DNA of 44,815 nt from an uncultured Clostridia bacterium (GTDB lineage Bacteria; Bacillota; Clostridia; Oscillospirales; Acutalibacteraceae): the NCBI GenBank assembly GCA_946531445.1, contig CAMNAP010000007.1:1-44815 (forward strand). Reading direction: 5' to 3'. Positions 7,647 to 16,813 of this stretch are shown here, one piece after another. The translations under genes were made by a program, and so were the position numbers. The stretch's first letter is position 1; each line of letters starts with the position of its first letter. A model generated the notes under the pieces. It saw only the letters and a list, made by a program, of their open reading frames with translations, did not search any database and was not told where the DNA came from.

Positions 7647-8363
7647 ATGCTCGGAAAATGTGTTAGAGTCAGGGTTACAAACCCGATTGGCTCTGATAAC
7701 GGAGCGGGCAGCACCTACCCTTTAAATTACGGAACTGTTTATTCAAACGAAAATCAGACGGCGTACATTATGGGAATTCATCATCCCGTAAGGAATTTTG
7801 ACGGCCGTGTAATCGCTGTTCTCAGCAACAAAAAGGAAAAGCAGTATATTTGGGTAGTTGCTCCGAAAAGCACCCGCTTCATTATCAACGATATCAGACA
7901 GTATCTAAATCTTGAAAAGGACTTTGAAAATTTCAGAATTGAATGTCTTTACGAAAGCAGCTGCGGCGCTGTTGTATTCAGAGACATTCACGGCGAGGTG
8001 CGTTATCTTTTAATAAAGAACAGGCGCTCGGCTCACTGGGGCTTCCCGAAGGGGCATATTGAACAGGGCGAAACTAAAAAAGAAACGGCGTTTCGCGAGG
8101 TCCTTGAGGAAACGGGAATACACATCAATATTATTGACGGGTACGAATCCGTTTCAAAATACAAAATTAAAAACCGTATTGAAAAACAGGTTTCAATTTT
8201 TGTAGGAACAACAAAGGACACCTCAACCGTAATTCAGAAAAGCGAGATTGAGGACTATATCTGGCTCACTTATGACAGGGCGATGAGCCTCCTAAAGTTT
8301 GAAAACGACAAGACTATTCTTGAGTCCGCTTATGAATTTCTTAACGAAAACAATTATATTTAG
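7647..8363 (+). CDS. Pyrophosphatase-like domain fused to Ap4A-type NUDIX hydrolase
   Basis: A 238-residue protein. Residues 1-~95 resemble the short clostridial family annotated as inorganic pyrophosphatase: an MLGKCVRVRV strand, TYPLNYGTV (23-31), QTAYIMG (37-43), WVVAP (69-73). The D-x-D-P-x-D metal cluster of true family I pyrophosphatases is not visible, so this half is probably a binding module. Residues ~103-238 are a NUDIX hydrolase with WGFPKGHIEQGE and a complete NUDIX box (G136 to I158), closest in style to diadenosine tetraphosphate hydrolases. The start at 7647 follows GGTGGTGA and begins at the conserved MLGK. An ATG at 7539 would lie before the promoter. The next gene starts 9 nt downstream. 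Confidence 0.85.
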   Translation: MLGKCVRVRVTNPIGSDNGAGSTYPLNYGTVYSNENQTAYIMGIHHPVRNFDGRVIAVLSNKKEKQYIWVVAPKSTRFIINDIRQYLNLEKDFENFRIECLYESSCGAVVFRDIHGEVRYLLIKNRRSAHWGFPKGHIEQGETKKETAFREVLEETGIHINIIDGYESVSKYKIKNRIEKQVSIFVGTTKDTSTVIQKSEIEDYIWLTYDRAMSLLKFENDKTILESAYEFLNENNYI

Positions 8364-8372
8364 GAGATAATT

Positions 8373-8879
8373 ATGCAGGAAATATGTCAACAGATTCAGC
8401 AGTTTTTGTCGGCGCACGGAGTGCCCGACTGGCTTGTAGTATTTTTAATTTCGCTTCTGCCTGTTCTTGAGTGCAGACTCGGAATGTTTACGGCGATTGT
8501 TCTTTTACAGATGAATCCGTTTGAGGGCTTTATTATCAGCTTTCTCGGAAATATTCTTCCGATTCCTTTTATTCTTATTCTGATTAATAAAATATTTGAG
8601 CTGTTAAAAAAAGTCCCCGGCATTTGCAAGCCGATTATATGGCTTGAGGAGCACACACTAAAAAAGAAAGACAAAATTGATAAATACGGAATATGGGGAC
8701 TTCTTCTTTTTGTTGCGATTCCCCTTCCGGGTACCGGCGGCTGGACGGGAGCGCTTCTCGCCTCGCTTCTTCACCTTGACCGCAAAAAGAGCTTTGGCGT
8801 AATTGCAGTTGGCGTATTTATCGCAGGACTTATCATTACAATACTCAGCCTCGCTGTAGGCGCAGCAGTATTCGGATAA
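8373..8879 (+). CDS. Small multidrug-export-type membrane protein (COG2426)
   Basis: A 168-residue protein of the family labelled small multi-drug export protein. It has about four hydrophobic segments, an LPVLECRLG motif near residues 28-36, a GNILPIPFI turn, and PLPGTGGWTGALLAS near residues 113-127, all hallmarks of the family. The name comes from weak functional data and the true substrate is unknown. The ribosome site AGGAG is 6-8 nt upstream. The next gene begins 2 nt after the stop, without a clear ribosome site of its own, which implies translational coupling. Confidence 0.88.
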   Translation: MQEICQQIQQFLSAHGVPDWLVVFLISLLPVLECRLGMFTAIVLLQMNPFEGFIISFLGNILPIPFILILINKIFELLKKVPGICKPIIWLEEHTLKKKDKIDKYGIWGLLLFVAIPLPGTGGWTGALLASLLHLDRKKSFGVIAVGVFIAGLIITILSLAVGAAVFG

Positions 8880-8881
8880 TT

Positions 8882-10054
8882 ATGAGAAGAGAAGCGACAT
8901 ATCTTATTGAGCTTTGCAGGGCGCATATTGACGGCGACAGCGTAAAACTTGATAAGAATATTGATTATAAGAAGCTTTATTCGCTTTCTGTTTCACACAA
9001 TCTTTCTGCGCTCATATTCTGCGTTATCAACAACTCGGAGAATAAGGACGTTGTGCCGAAAGAGGTTTTCACGGAATTTCAGCAGTCGTTTTACGACGCA
9101 GTTATGCGCTATGACTTTCAGTCGGCGGCGATTGAGGAAACAGACAGAATACTGAGCGATAGCGGAATAAGGCACGTTTACTTCAAAGGTGCAGAAATCA
9201 GAGAGCTGTACCCCGTACCTCAGGTAAGAGTTATGGGCGACGTTGACCTCCTTTTATTTGAAGAGGACAGAGACGGCGCTAAGAAGGCGCTCACCGAAAA
9301 CGGCTACGCTCTTATAAATGGAAACGGTCCTGTATACGACTACGAAAAGGACGGAGTAAGGCTTGAAGCGCATACAAGGATAATAAGCGGTAAAGTCGGC
9401 TCGTCAAACGCTGAGGAGGTTATGGCAGACGCCGCTTACCACGCTGTATTTGACGCAAAGCGCGGACGCCTTGACAGAGATTATCACTTTGCGTATCTTA
9501 TAGCTCACATTGCTCACCACTTCTGGTTTTACGGCGCGGGGATAAGACTTATTCTTGACCTTGCTGTAATTCAGAAGAACGCCGAAATAAACCTTGACAG
9601 AGTTTTTGAAACGCTCGGCGAGATGTCGCTTGACAGCTTCGGCAAGGTGATGCTGAGTGTATGCTTTAAGTGGTTCGGATACGGAAAGGATTTCGGCGTT
9701 GATACCGAAAGCGCCGAACACTTTATAATGTCTTACGGCGTATTCGGAAATTCCAACAGAAACCGAAGCGCGGTAATTCAGCGCAAGGAGCTTGAGGAGG
9801 GCAAAAGCTCCTCCGCCTTTTCAACAAGGCTGAGGCTGCTTTTTCCGCCGTACAGCAAGCTTAAGGACATACCGTATATACGCTTTATTGAGGGCAGACC
9901 GTATCTCACCCCGCTCGCGTGGGGCTACAGACTGCTTTACAATATAAAAAACCGACGTGAATTTGTAAAAAACGCAACAAAGGACATCGGCAGTGATGAA
10001 AGTAAAAAACAGGCACAGGAAGAGCTTGAATTTTTTAAGGAGATAGGATTATGA
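8882..10054 (+). CDS. Nucleotidyltransferase-fold protein (NTP_transf_5-like)
   Basis: A 390-residue protein of the uncharacterised nucleotidyltransferase family often found in polysaccharide clusters. The signature is HVYFKGAEIRELYP (97-110) followed by RVMGDVDLLLFEED, where the D-x-D pair would hold the metal in a nucleotidyltransferase site. The C-terminal half is helical with several aromatic residues. Function is not established for the family. Here it is sandwiched between a transporter-like protein and a GH27 enzyme, and its stop overlaps the next start (ATGA), so the two are coupled. There is no capsule cluster around it. Confidence 0.8.
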   Translation: MRREATYLIELCRAHIDGDSVKLDKNIDYKKLYSLSVSHNLSALIFCVINNSENKDVVPKEVFTEFQQSFYDAVMRYDFQSAAIEETDRILSDSGIRHVYFKGAEIRELYPVPQVRVMGDVDLLLFEEDRDGAKKALTENGYALINGNGPVYDYEKDGVRLEAHTRIISGKVGSSNAEEVMADAAYHAVFDAKRGRLDRDYHFAYLIAHIAHHFWFYGAGIRLILDLAVIQKNAEINLDRVFETLGEMSLDSFGKVMLSVCFKWFGYGKDFGVDTESAEHFIMSYGVFGNSNRNRSAVIQRKELEEGKSSSAFSTRLRLLFPPYSKLKDIPYIRFIEGRPYLTPLAWGYRLLYNIKNRREFVKNATKDIGSDESKKQAQEELEFFKEIGL

Positions 10055-11772
10055 CAGCAGCATTGATAGTTATTGCAACAATACTTGCACTTATCATAGT
10101 TATATTTGTAACGTGGTTTCTGGCTATGAAAGCAGACGGAAAGTGTCCGCTCTGTATTTTGAAATCGCTCGGACGCTCAAAGCTTCACATTGACATTAAG
10201 GACGTTGACGATTATGACAACGGTGTTTCCTCTTCGCCTATTATGGGCTGGTCAAGCTGGAATACGCTTAGAAACAGAATTGATGAGGATTCAATTTATG
10301 ACACCGCAAAGGTGCTTGTTGATACGGGACTTGCTGACGCAGGCTACCGCTATGTAAATATTGACGACTGCTGGCAGAGCTCAATGCGCGACGCCGACGG
10401 AAAGCTTCAGGGCGACCTTGAAACCTTCCCGTCGGGTATGGAAGCGCTGTGTAAGAGAATAAACTCCCTCGGTCTTAAAATGGGACTTTACTCTTCAAAC
10501 GGAACTCACACCTGTGAGGATATGCCCGCTTCGCTCGGAAACGAGGAGCTTGACGCAAAGACAATTGCTTCGTGGGGCGTTGAATACTGGAAATATGATT
10601 TTTGTCATCATCAGAATTTAAGCGGCTCTGTGCCGATAATTGAGTACATTGACCTCAACCAGAGGGGCTACCGCTCGCAGTACAAGCTCACTCCGAGCCA
10701 GGCTGAATTTACGGGCAGAGCAAGGGTTGTTAAGTGTAACGACCTTGAGAGCAAAAAGGGTATCGGTTTTCTTAATCACGGCGCAGGTACTGCAAGCTTC
10801 ACGTTTGACGTTGAGGACGGCGGCGAATACATTATGACAATTCATTCGCACAAAAATCTTCTCAACCGCAAGCAGTATCTTCAGGTTATTGTTAACGGCA
10901 AGCTCTACGAGGCTCATTTCCCCTCGGGCCGCTCGTTTACGCCCGAAGCACGCCTTCAGCTTGAGATAGAGCTTAAGGACGGCGAAAACACAATTCTTCT
11001 TCAGAACCCGATTGTTTCTATGGCGGACTCCTCTTACACCTGCTACAAGCGTATGGGCGACGCGCTCAAAGAGGCTACAAAAGCATGGGCACTTTACACG
11101 CACAGCGAGGAAAAGCCGATTACATATTCAATTTGTGAATGGGGCTTTGCCCACCCCTGGAACTGGGGCGTTAAGGCGGGTAATATGTGGCGTACAACTA
11201 TGGATATTTTCCCGAAATGGCGCAGTATTGCTCACATCTATAAGCAGACAATCAAGCTTTATAAGCACGCTTCGCCGGGTCACGTAAACGACCCCGATAT
11301 GCTTGAGGTCGGAAACGGAAAGCTCAGCGTTGAGGAAAACAAATCTCACTTTGCGCTTTGGTGTATGATGGCGGCTCCGCTTGTTCTCGGAAACGATATA
11401 AGACTTTTACAGGACGGCTCAAAGAAGAGCGCCGTTATTCTTGATATACTCACTAACAAGAGCCTTATACTTATTGACCAGGACCCGCTTGTTAAACCCG
11501 CAAAGAGGGTTTCAAAGCAGGGCAGCATTGACATTCTCGCACGTCCGCTTGCAAACGGAGACACAGCGCTCTGCTTCTTTAACAAGGGTTCAAAGCCGAA
11601 ACCGATTGAATATAACCTTGACGCGCTTAAGGACGACAAGTATGTTGATTTTGAGCGCTCCGGAACGGGATATAAAATCCACGACCTTTTCAGCGGCGAC
11701 AGAATCAGACACGACACAATTTCTACGTCTGTTCCAAAGCACGGAGTTAAAGTTTACAGAATTTCAAAATAA
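10051..11772 (+). CDS. GH27 alpha-galactosidase-like enzyme with inserted beta-sandwich domain and N-terminal membrane anchor
   Basis: A 573-residue glycoside hydrolase of family 27 (alpha-galactosidase/alpha-N-acetylgalactosaminidase). The barrel starts at MGWSSWN (65-71) and continues through NIDDCWQ. The nucleophile is D183 in YWKYDFCHH and the acid/base is D416 in NDPDMLEVG. A segment of about 135 residues (~190-325) with CBM35-like character (FTFDVEDGGEY, VIVNGK, LKDGENTI) interrupts the barrel between these residues. Residues 3-25 form one uncleaved transmembrane helix followed by KADGKCPLC and many basic residues. The positive-inside rule therefore suggests that the enzyme faces the cytoplasm. 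AAGGAG lies 8 nt before ATG. It probably removes alpha-linked galactosyl residues from imported or membrane-proximal glycans. Confidence 0.88.
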   Translation: MTAALIVIATILALIIVIFVTWFLAMKADGKCPLCILKSLGRSKLHIDIKDVDDYDNGVSSSPIMGWSSWNTLRNRIDEDSIYDTAKVLVDTGLADAGYRYVNIDDCWQSSMRDADGKLQGDLETFPSGMEALCKRINSLGLKMGLYSSNGTHTCEDMPASLGNEELDAKTIASWGVEYWKYDFCHHQNLSGSVPIIEYIDLNQRGYRSQYKLTPSQAEFTGRARVVKCNDLESKKGIGFLNHGAGTASFTFDVEDGGEYIMTIHSHKNLLNRKQYLQVIVNGKLYEAHFPSGRSFTPEARLQLEIELKDGENTILLQNPIVSMADSSYTCYKRMGDALKEATKAWALYTHSEEKPITYSICEWGFAHPWNWGVKAGNMWRTTMDIFPKWRSIAHIYKQTIKLYKHASPGHVNDPDMLEVGNGKLSVEENKSHFALWCMMAAPLVLGNDIRLLQDGSKKSAVILDILTNKSLILIDQDPLVKPAKRVSKQGSIDILARPLANGDTALCFFNKGSKPKPIEYNLDALKDDKYVDFERSGTGYKIHDLFSGDRIRHDTISTSVPKHGVKVYRISK

Positions 11773-11781
11773 GGTGAAAAT

Positions 11782-12540
11782 ATGCTACTTGCAATTGATG
11801 TTGGAAATACAAATATAGTTTTGGGCGTTCTTGACGGCGAAGAGCTTGTTACTTCGGGAAGGCTTTCTACAAATATTGCGCAGACTGACGAGGAATACGC
11901 AATGAAGCTTCACGCGTATCTTTCGCTTCACAACGCAACAGATATAGACGGCGCTATAATTTCAAGCGTTGTTCCCGCGCTTATAGGAACTCTTAAAAGC
12001 GCGGTTAAAATTGTTACGGGCGTTCAGGCGTTAGTAGTAGGTCCCGGAGTAAAGACGGGGCTTTCAATAAAGATTGACGACCCTGCCCAGCTTGGCGCTG
12101 ACCTTGTAGTAGGCGCGGTTGCGGCAAAGGAAAAATACCCCTGCCCCATTATCATTTTTGATTTGGGAACGGCAACGACAGGCTCTGTAATTGACAGAGA
12201 CGGAAACTTCCTCGGCGGTATTATAACAACGGGCGTTAAGACCTCGCTCAATGCACTTGCAACGGGCACTGCGCTTTTGCCGCAGATTGACATAACCGCG
12301 CCGAAAAAGACCATAGGCACAAATTCTATTGACAGTATGAAGTCGGGCGCGGTAGTAGGCACTGCAGCTATGCTTGACGGCTTTATTGACAGATTTGAAA
12401 AGGAGCTCGGCGAAAAGGCAACCGTTGTTATTACGGGCGGTCTCGGCAGCTCTATAGCTAAAAACTGTACGCACGATATAATTCTTGATAACGATTTACT
12501 CATTAACGGACTCAGAATAATTTATAATAAAAACATCTGA
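11782..12540 (+). CDS. coaX: Type III pantothenate kinase
   Basis: A 252-residue CoaX of normal length. The ASKHA-fold ATP site is AIDVGNTN (4-11), and further motifs are GADLVVGAVAA and FDLGTATTGSV, which contribute to pantothenate and phosphate binding. It phosphorylates pantothenate in the first committed step of coenzyme A synthesis. It starts 9 nt after the GH27 stop, with AAGGTG as ribosome site. No biotin ligase or ftsH neighbour, the usual coaX context, is visible. Confidence 0.95.
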   Translation: MLLAIDVGNTNIVLGVLDGEELVTSGRLSTNIAQTDEEYAMKLHAYLSLHNATDIDGAIISSVVPALIGTLKSAVKIVTGVQALVVGPGVKTGLSIKIDDPAQLGADLVVGAVAAKEKYPCPIIIFDLGTATTGSVIDRDGNFLGGIITTGVKTSLNALATGTALLPQIDITAPKKTIGTNSIDSMKSGAVVGTAAMLDGFIDRFEKELGEKATVVITGGLGSSIAKNCTHDIILDNDLLINGLRIIYNKNI

Positions 12541-12566
12541 ATTCCATACTGTAAGGAGTGCTGAAA

Positions 12567-15500
12567 ATGAAAAAGCTTATTTCTTTAATACTCTCTGTGC
12601 TTCTCGCCCTTTCGTTTATGTCGGCGATAAGCTTTAACGCGCTTGCAGACACAGTTGATTCGGGTACATACAGCAGCGACGACGAGGAATTGCGTTTTTC
12701 CTGGTCGCTTGACAGTAACGGTACTCTTACAATCAGCGGCGACCAGAAAAGAGTAGGAAATTTTTCCGCCCAGGGCGCACCATGGTATCAGTACAGAGAG
12801 CAGGTAAAACGCCTTGTTGTTGAAGAGGGCGTTATTCAGCTCGGCGCATATTCGTTTTACGGAATGAGCGCGCTTGAGAGCGTTGATTTCGGAACGATAA
12901 ACACGCTTGGCGACCATGCGTTTCAGAACTGTACCTCACTCAAAAGAATCATCCTTCCGAACCAGGTAAGCTGGGTGTACACCGCCGCTTTTCAGGGCTG
13001 TACCTCGCTTACATTTGCAAATATCGGCGACCGCTGGTGGTCAAACGGTACTGTCCCTGACTGGTTTTTTGAGGGCTGCACCTCGCTTGCGGTAATAAGA
13101 ATGGGCAATAACTATACAGGCTTCGGTGACAGCACTATTTCAAACTGTCCCGCGCTTAAGGCGGTTATTACGGATAATACAAGCGTTAATTCGGCAGGAG
13201 GCTATACCGTTTACAGAACAAATCAGCTCAGCGGCGAATGCTCTGATAACACCTATTCACAGCAGAAGCTTACCTGGAATTATGACTACAATAATCAGCG
13301 CATTTACTTTACGGGCTCGGGCGATATGAAAAGCTATGAGAACGGCTCACAGCCATGGCAGAATTTTACGGGCGCAACAGTAAAAATAGATTTCAGCACA
13401 ACCGACGCAAAAACCTCTGTAAGTACAACTGCTTTTCAGGGCAGAGATAAAATTGAAGAGGTGGATTTTACAAACATTTACGCAATCGGCTGGGGCGCTT
13501 TTGCAGAGTGCTACAGCCTCGGCAGTATTCAGTTTGACAGCAAGCTTAACGCAATCTGGAATTACGCTTTTGCAAACGACTCAAAAATTGACCAGATTCG
13601 GTTTGCCGAAGGCAGCGACGGGCTTCACATTTACCCGTGGGCTTTCAACAACTGCTCAGGCACTACGTTCTGGATTGACCTTCCCGCAAACACGGCGGCG
13701 ATAGACGACCACGCCTTCTGGAATACGGGCTTTAATTACGTTAAGATTTTCAGCGAGAACGTCACAATGGGCGAGGACGCCTTCGGAAACGGAGAGGGCG
13801 GCTGGGCTCAGTTCCTCGGCGTAGGCGGGAAGAATACAGGCGTTTACAGCTGGGTTAAGACGCATCAGGCAAAAGGCTACAACTGGAAATACTGGTGCCT
13901 TGACGACGCGCACTCATACACCTCACAGACAGTTGCACCTACCTGCACAGAAGAGGGCTACGATTTGTATTCCTGCCCGTTCTGTGACGCAGAGGGAGTT
14001 AAATCAAACTTTACCCCCGCGCTCGGGCACAAGTATACATTTACCTCAAACGACGGCCTTGCGCTTAAATACGACTGTACCCGTTGCGGCATAACGGACA
14101 TCACGTTCAGCGCACTTGACGCTCAGTCACTTTTCAAGGGAGCAATCAGCGTAAGCGCAGGCAACACAAAATATAATCAGTTCAATTTTGACGGACGTGT
14201 TGACTTTGATAACGACGGCGTAGTTAACGCAAGAGACTATGTTAAGCTTACAAACATTCTCAACAACCCCGACCTTACTAACAAAGAGACAACGCTTGAC
14301 GTAAACACGCAGTATCAGACAATTGAGGGCTTCGGCGCTTCAGCGGCGTGGTGGTCGCAGTCTGTAGGCGGCTGGGAAAATGCAGAGGACATACTCTCGC
14401 TTCTCTACTCAAAGGACAACGGCATAGGTCTTGACATCTACCGTTACAACCTCGGCGCAGGAAGCGAGGACCAGCAGGATTACAATCTTTATGTTAAGGA
14501 CGCGCGTACTCACTGCTTTATGCAGGAAAACGGAACGTACAACTGGAATAACGACCCCAACGCTATGAACTGTCTGAGCATTGCAAGACAGCTCAACCCT
14601 AACCTTAAGGTAACGCTTTTTGCAAACTCCGCGCCGTACTTTATGACAAAGAATCACAAGACCTACGGTGCGCTCACTACAAATTCAAACGGAAGCGTTT
14701 CGGGTACGGAAAACCTGGACTCTTCAAACTATCAGGCATTTGCCGACTATATGGTAACGTGCGCTGAGCACTTTGTTGACGAGGGCTACAACGTTTCGTC
14801 AATTTCCCCGATTAACGAGCCTGAATGGGACTGGTCGGGCTGGTACAATGGCGACGGCACACAGTCAAGCAACCAGGAGGGATGTCACTTTACAGAGACA
14901 ACGGCGCGCAGCTTCTATAACGACTATATGATTCCCACAATTAAAAACAGCTCTAAGCTCAACGGAAAAACAGGCGTTGAGGTATGGGAAAGCGGTCAGC
15001 TCAACCATAACTACTGGTGGTGGAGATTTTTAAATCAGCACTTCTCAAGCAAGGACGCGGCTATTGAAGTAGGCGGCTGGTCAAGCGGAGAGGACTACAA
15101 CGACAACAACAGAAACATCAGAGGCTACGTTGATTCAGTTGCCGCTCACTCCTATTGGGCAAGCACAGCCGACAGACAGGCAGCAGCAGACGCTCTTAAA
15201 GGAAAGTACTTCGGTCAAAAGCTGCGCTCAACTGAATACTGCCAGATGGACACAGACGCTTCAACGGGCGTATTAGGTCACATACAGGAAGAGGGCCATA
15301 CAAACGGTATGACTATAGATTACGGTCTTGCAATGGCGGACATTATCTATCAGGATATGACTATTCTAAATGCAATTGAATGGGACTGGTGGACGGCTTG
15401 CGGACGCGGTATCTACCCCGACAGCCTTATCTATATCAGCGACAGCTCACACGATAACATCCAGCCCGCCAAGAGACTCTGGTGCCTCGGTAACTATTCA

Positions 15501-16787
15501 AAATTTATTGAACCCGGCGCAAAGAGAATTGCCGTTTCAACAGGTTCCGCTTTCGGAAGCAATCTTGTTACAAACAAAACGTATACCTGGACTAACGACA
15601 GCGGCTCGGGAGTTGACAAAAACAACTATCTTGAACAGTCCGCTTACCTTAACCCCGACGGAAGCGTTGCTGTAGTTTACATAAACAATTCAGATACGTA
15701 TGAATATACTACGTTTAACGACAGCGCATATTCAGGCTTCAAGTCATATGTTACAGACGCTACGCACGACCTTGAGCTCTATCAGACCGGCAAGATGGGC
15801 GACGCAGTTGTAATTCCCGCAAAATCAGTTACAACAGTTGTTCTCAGAAACGGTAAGACTATTGCTGAGTCAACCGACGGAGCATATCTCTTTGCTTACT
15901 TTACGGGTAACGGAAAAAGCGAACAGACCGTTCACTTTGCAGTTTCAAACGGCGGCTACAACTACACTCCGTTAAAAGGCAACAACGCTGTAATCACTCA
16001 GACTAAAGGTACTCTCTGCTGCCGCGACCCGTATATTTTTAAAGGTCAGGACAATTACTACTATATCATTGCAACCGATATGGACGCTTCAGGCAATCAG
16101 TGGTGGGGCAACAGTAATTCAATGGTAATCTGGCGCTCGTCAGACCTTACGCACTGGGGCGATGAAACAGTAATTAATATGAACACCGTTGCAAACGTCA
16201 GCGACGTTATGCGCTGCTGGGCTCCGCAGGTAATATGGGACAGCAAGGAGCAGAAGTATATGGTTTATTTCGCGCTTGCTTCGGGCAGTATTTCAGATAA
16301 CAAAACCGTAATGTATTACTGCTACACTGACAACTTACTTGACGAGAGTCATTACTCCGCGCCGCAGCTTCTCTACAAGCCCGACAGCGGGAAGGACGCA
16401 ATTGACGGCGATATTATTTACGACAGCAAGTCAAAGACGTATTATCTTTATTACAAGGACGAATCAAACGCAACAATCTGTTACGTTAAAAGTAAAAACA
16501 TAACAGGGCCTTACGGCGACGCTTCAAACCCGAAAAAGGTTATTAACACAAATGTCGGTCTTGAGGGGTGTAACTCGTTCTTTATTACGGGAACGGATAT
16601 GCTTGTTATGATTGCAGACGCTTACGGCGACGGCTACTTTGTAATGAATCAGTCTGTTGACTTTGAAAACTTCTTTATGCTCGACTCAGACGATTATTCA
16701 ATCAACTCCTGCAGTCCGAGACACGGAAGTATCATTCCTATATCAAACTATGAATACAATAACATTGTCAGGGATTTGGGATACTAA
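12567..16787 (+). CDS. Giant secreted multidomain glycanase: LRR - half-dockerin - GH30 - GH43
   Basis: A 1406-residue exported enzyme. A signal peptide (1-~28, ending FNALA) precedes BspA-like leucine-rich repeats (~35-430) with recurring AF-x-x-C-x-S-L units. Next come a Cys-rich segment (TCTEEGYDLYSC...) and one EF-hand of dockerin type, VDFDNDGVVNARDYVKL (~540-560). The GH30 domain (~575-1110) opens with TIEGFGASAAWW, with acid/base E751 in INEPEW and nucleophile E890 in STEYCQM. The C-terminal GH43 five-blade propeller (~1120-1406) carries D1154 (CRDPYIF), D1280 (AIDGDI) and E1333 (LEGCNSFF), so all three catalytic residues are present. It probably attacks plant or host glycans such as type II arabinogalactan (inference). 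There is no LPXTG tail. The ATG at 12567 follows TAAGGAG by 8 nt; a GTG at 12558 overlaps that site and is rejected. Confidence 0.87.
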   Translation: MKKLISLILSVLLALSFMSAISFNALADTVDSGTYSSDDEELRFSWSLDSNGTLTISGDQKRVGNFSAQGAPWYQYREQVKRLVVEEGVIQLGAYSFYGMSALESVDFGTINTLGDHAFQNCTSLKRIILPNQVSWVYTAAFQGCTSLTFANIGDRWWSNGTVPDWFFEGCTSLAVIRMGNNYTGFGDSTISNCPALKAVITDNTSVNSAGGYTVYRTNQLSGECSDNTYSQQKLTWNYDYNNQRIYFTGSGDMKSYENGSQPWQNFTGATVKIDFSTTDAKTSVSTTAFQGRDKIEEVDFTNIYAIGWGAFAECYSLGSIQFDSKLNAIWNYAFANDSKIDQIRFAEGSDGLHIYPWAFNNCSGTTFWIDLPANTAAIDDHAFWNTGFNYVKIFSENVTMGEDAFGNGEGGWAQFLGVGGKNTGVYSWVKTHQAKGYNWKYWCLDDAHSYTSQTVAPTCTEEGYDLYSCPFCDAEGVKSNFTPALGHKYTFTSNDGLALKYDCTRCGITDITFSALDAQSLFKGAISVSAGNTKYNQFNFDGRVDFDNDGVVNARDYVKLTNILNNPDLTNKETTLDVNTQYQTIEGFGASAAWWSQSVGGWENAEDILSLLYSKDNGIGLDIYRYNLGAGSEDQQDYNLYVKDARTHCFMQENGTYNWNNDPNAMNCLSIARQLNPNLKVTLFANSAPYFMTKNHKTYGALTTNSNGSVSGTENLDSSNYQAFADYMVTCAEHFVDEGYNVSSISPINEPEWDWSGWYNGDGTQSSNQEGCHFTETTARSFYNDYMIPTIKNSSKLNGKTGVEVWESGQLNHNYWWWRFLNQHFSSKDAAIEVGGWSSGEDYNDNNRNIRGYVDSVAAHSYWASTADRQAAADALKGKYFGQKLRSTEYCQMDTDASTGVLGHIQEEGHTNGMTIDYGLAMADIIYQDMTILNAIEWDWWTACGRGIYPDSLIYISDSSHDNIQPAKRLWCLGNYSKFIEPGAKRIAVSTGSAFGSNLVTNKTYTWTNDSGSGVDKNNYLEQSAYLNPDGSVAVVYINNSDTYEYTTFNDSAYSGFKSYVTDATHDLELYQTGKMGDAVVIPAKSVTTVVLRNGKTIAESTDGAYLFAYFTGNGKSEQTVHFAVSNGGYNYTPLKGNNAVITQTKGTLCCRDPYIFKGQDNYYYIIATDMDASGNQWWGNSNSMVIWRSSDLTHWGDETVINMNTVANVSDVMRCWAPQVIWDSKEQKYMVYFALASGSISDNKTVMYYCYTDNLLDESHYSAPQLLYKPDSGKDAIDGDIIYDSKSKTYYLYYKDESNATICYVKSKNITGPYGDASNPKKVINTNVGLEGCNSFFITGTDMLVMIADAYGDGYFVMNQSVDFENFFMLDSDDYSINSCSPRHGSIIPISNYEYNNIVRDLGY

Positions 16788-16813
16788 ACAACTGACGGAA
16801 ACGAGGTATAAAT

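Noticed and set aside
12567..16787. LPXTG or C-terminal dockerin anchoring of the giant glycanase
   Set aside because: The C terminus ends inside the GH43 domain region with no sorting signal, and the EF-hand motif is single and internal.
16788..16813. SAM or T-box riboswitch before the O-acetylhomoserine sulfhydrylase
   Set aside because: The gap is only 26 nt and contains nothing beyond a ribosome site.
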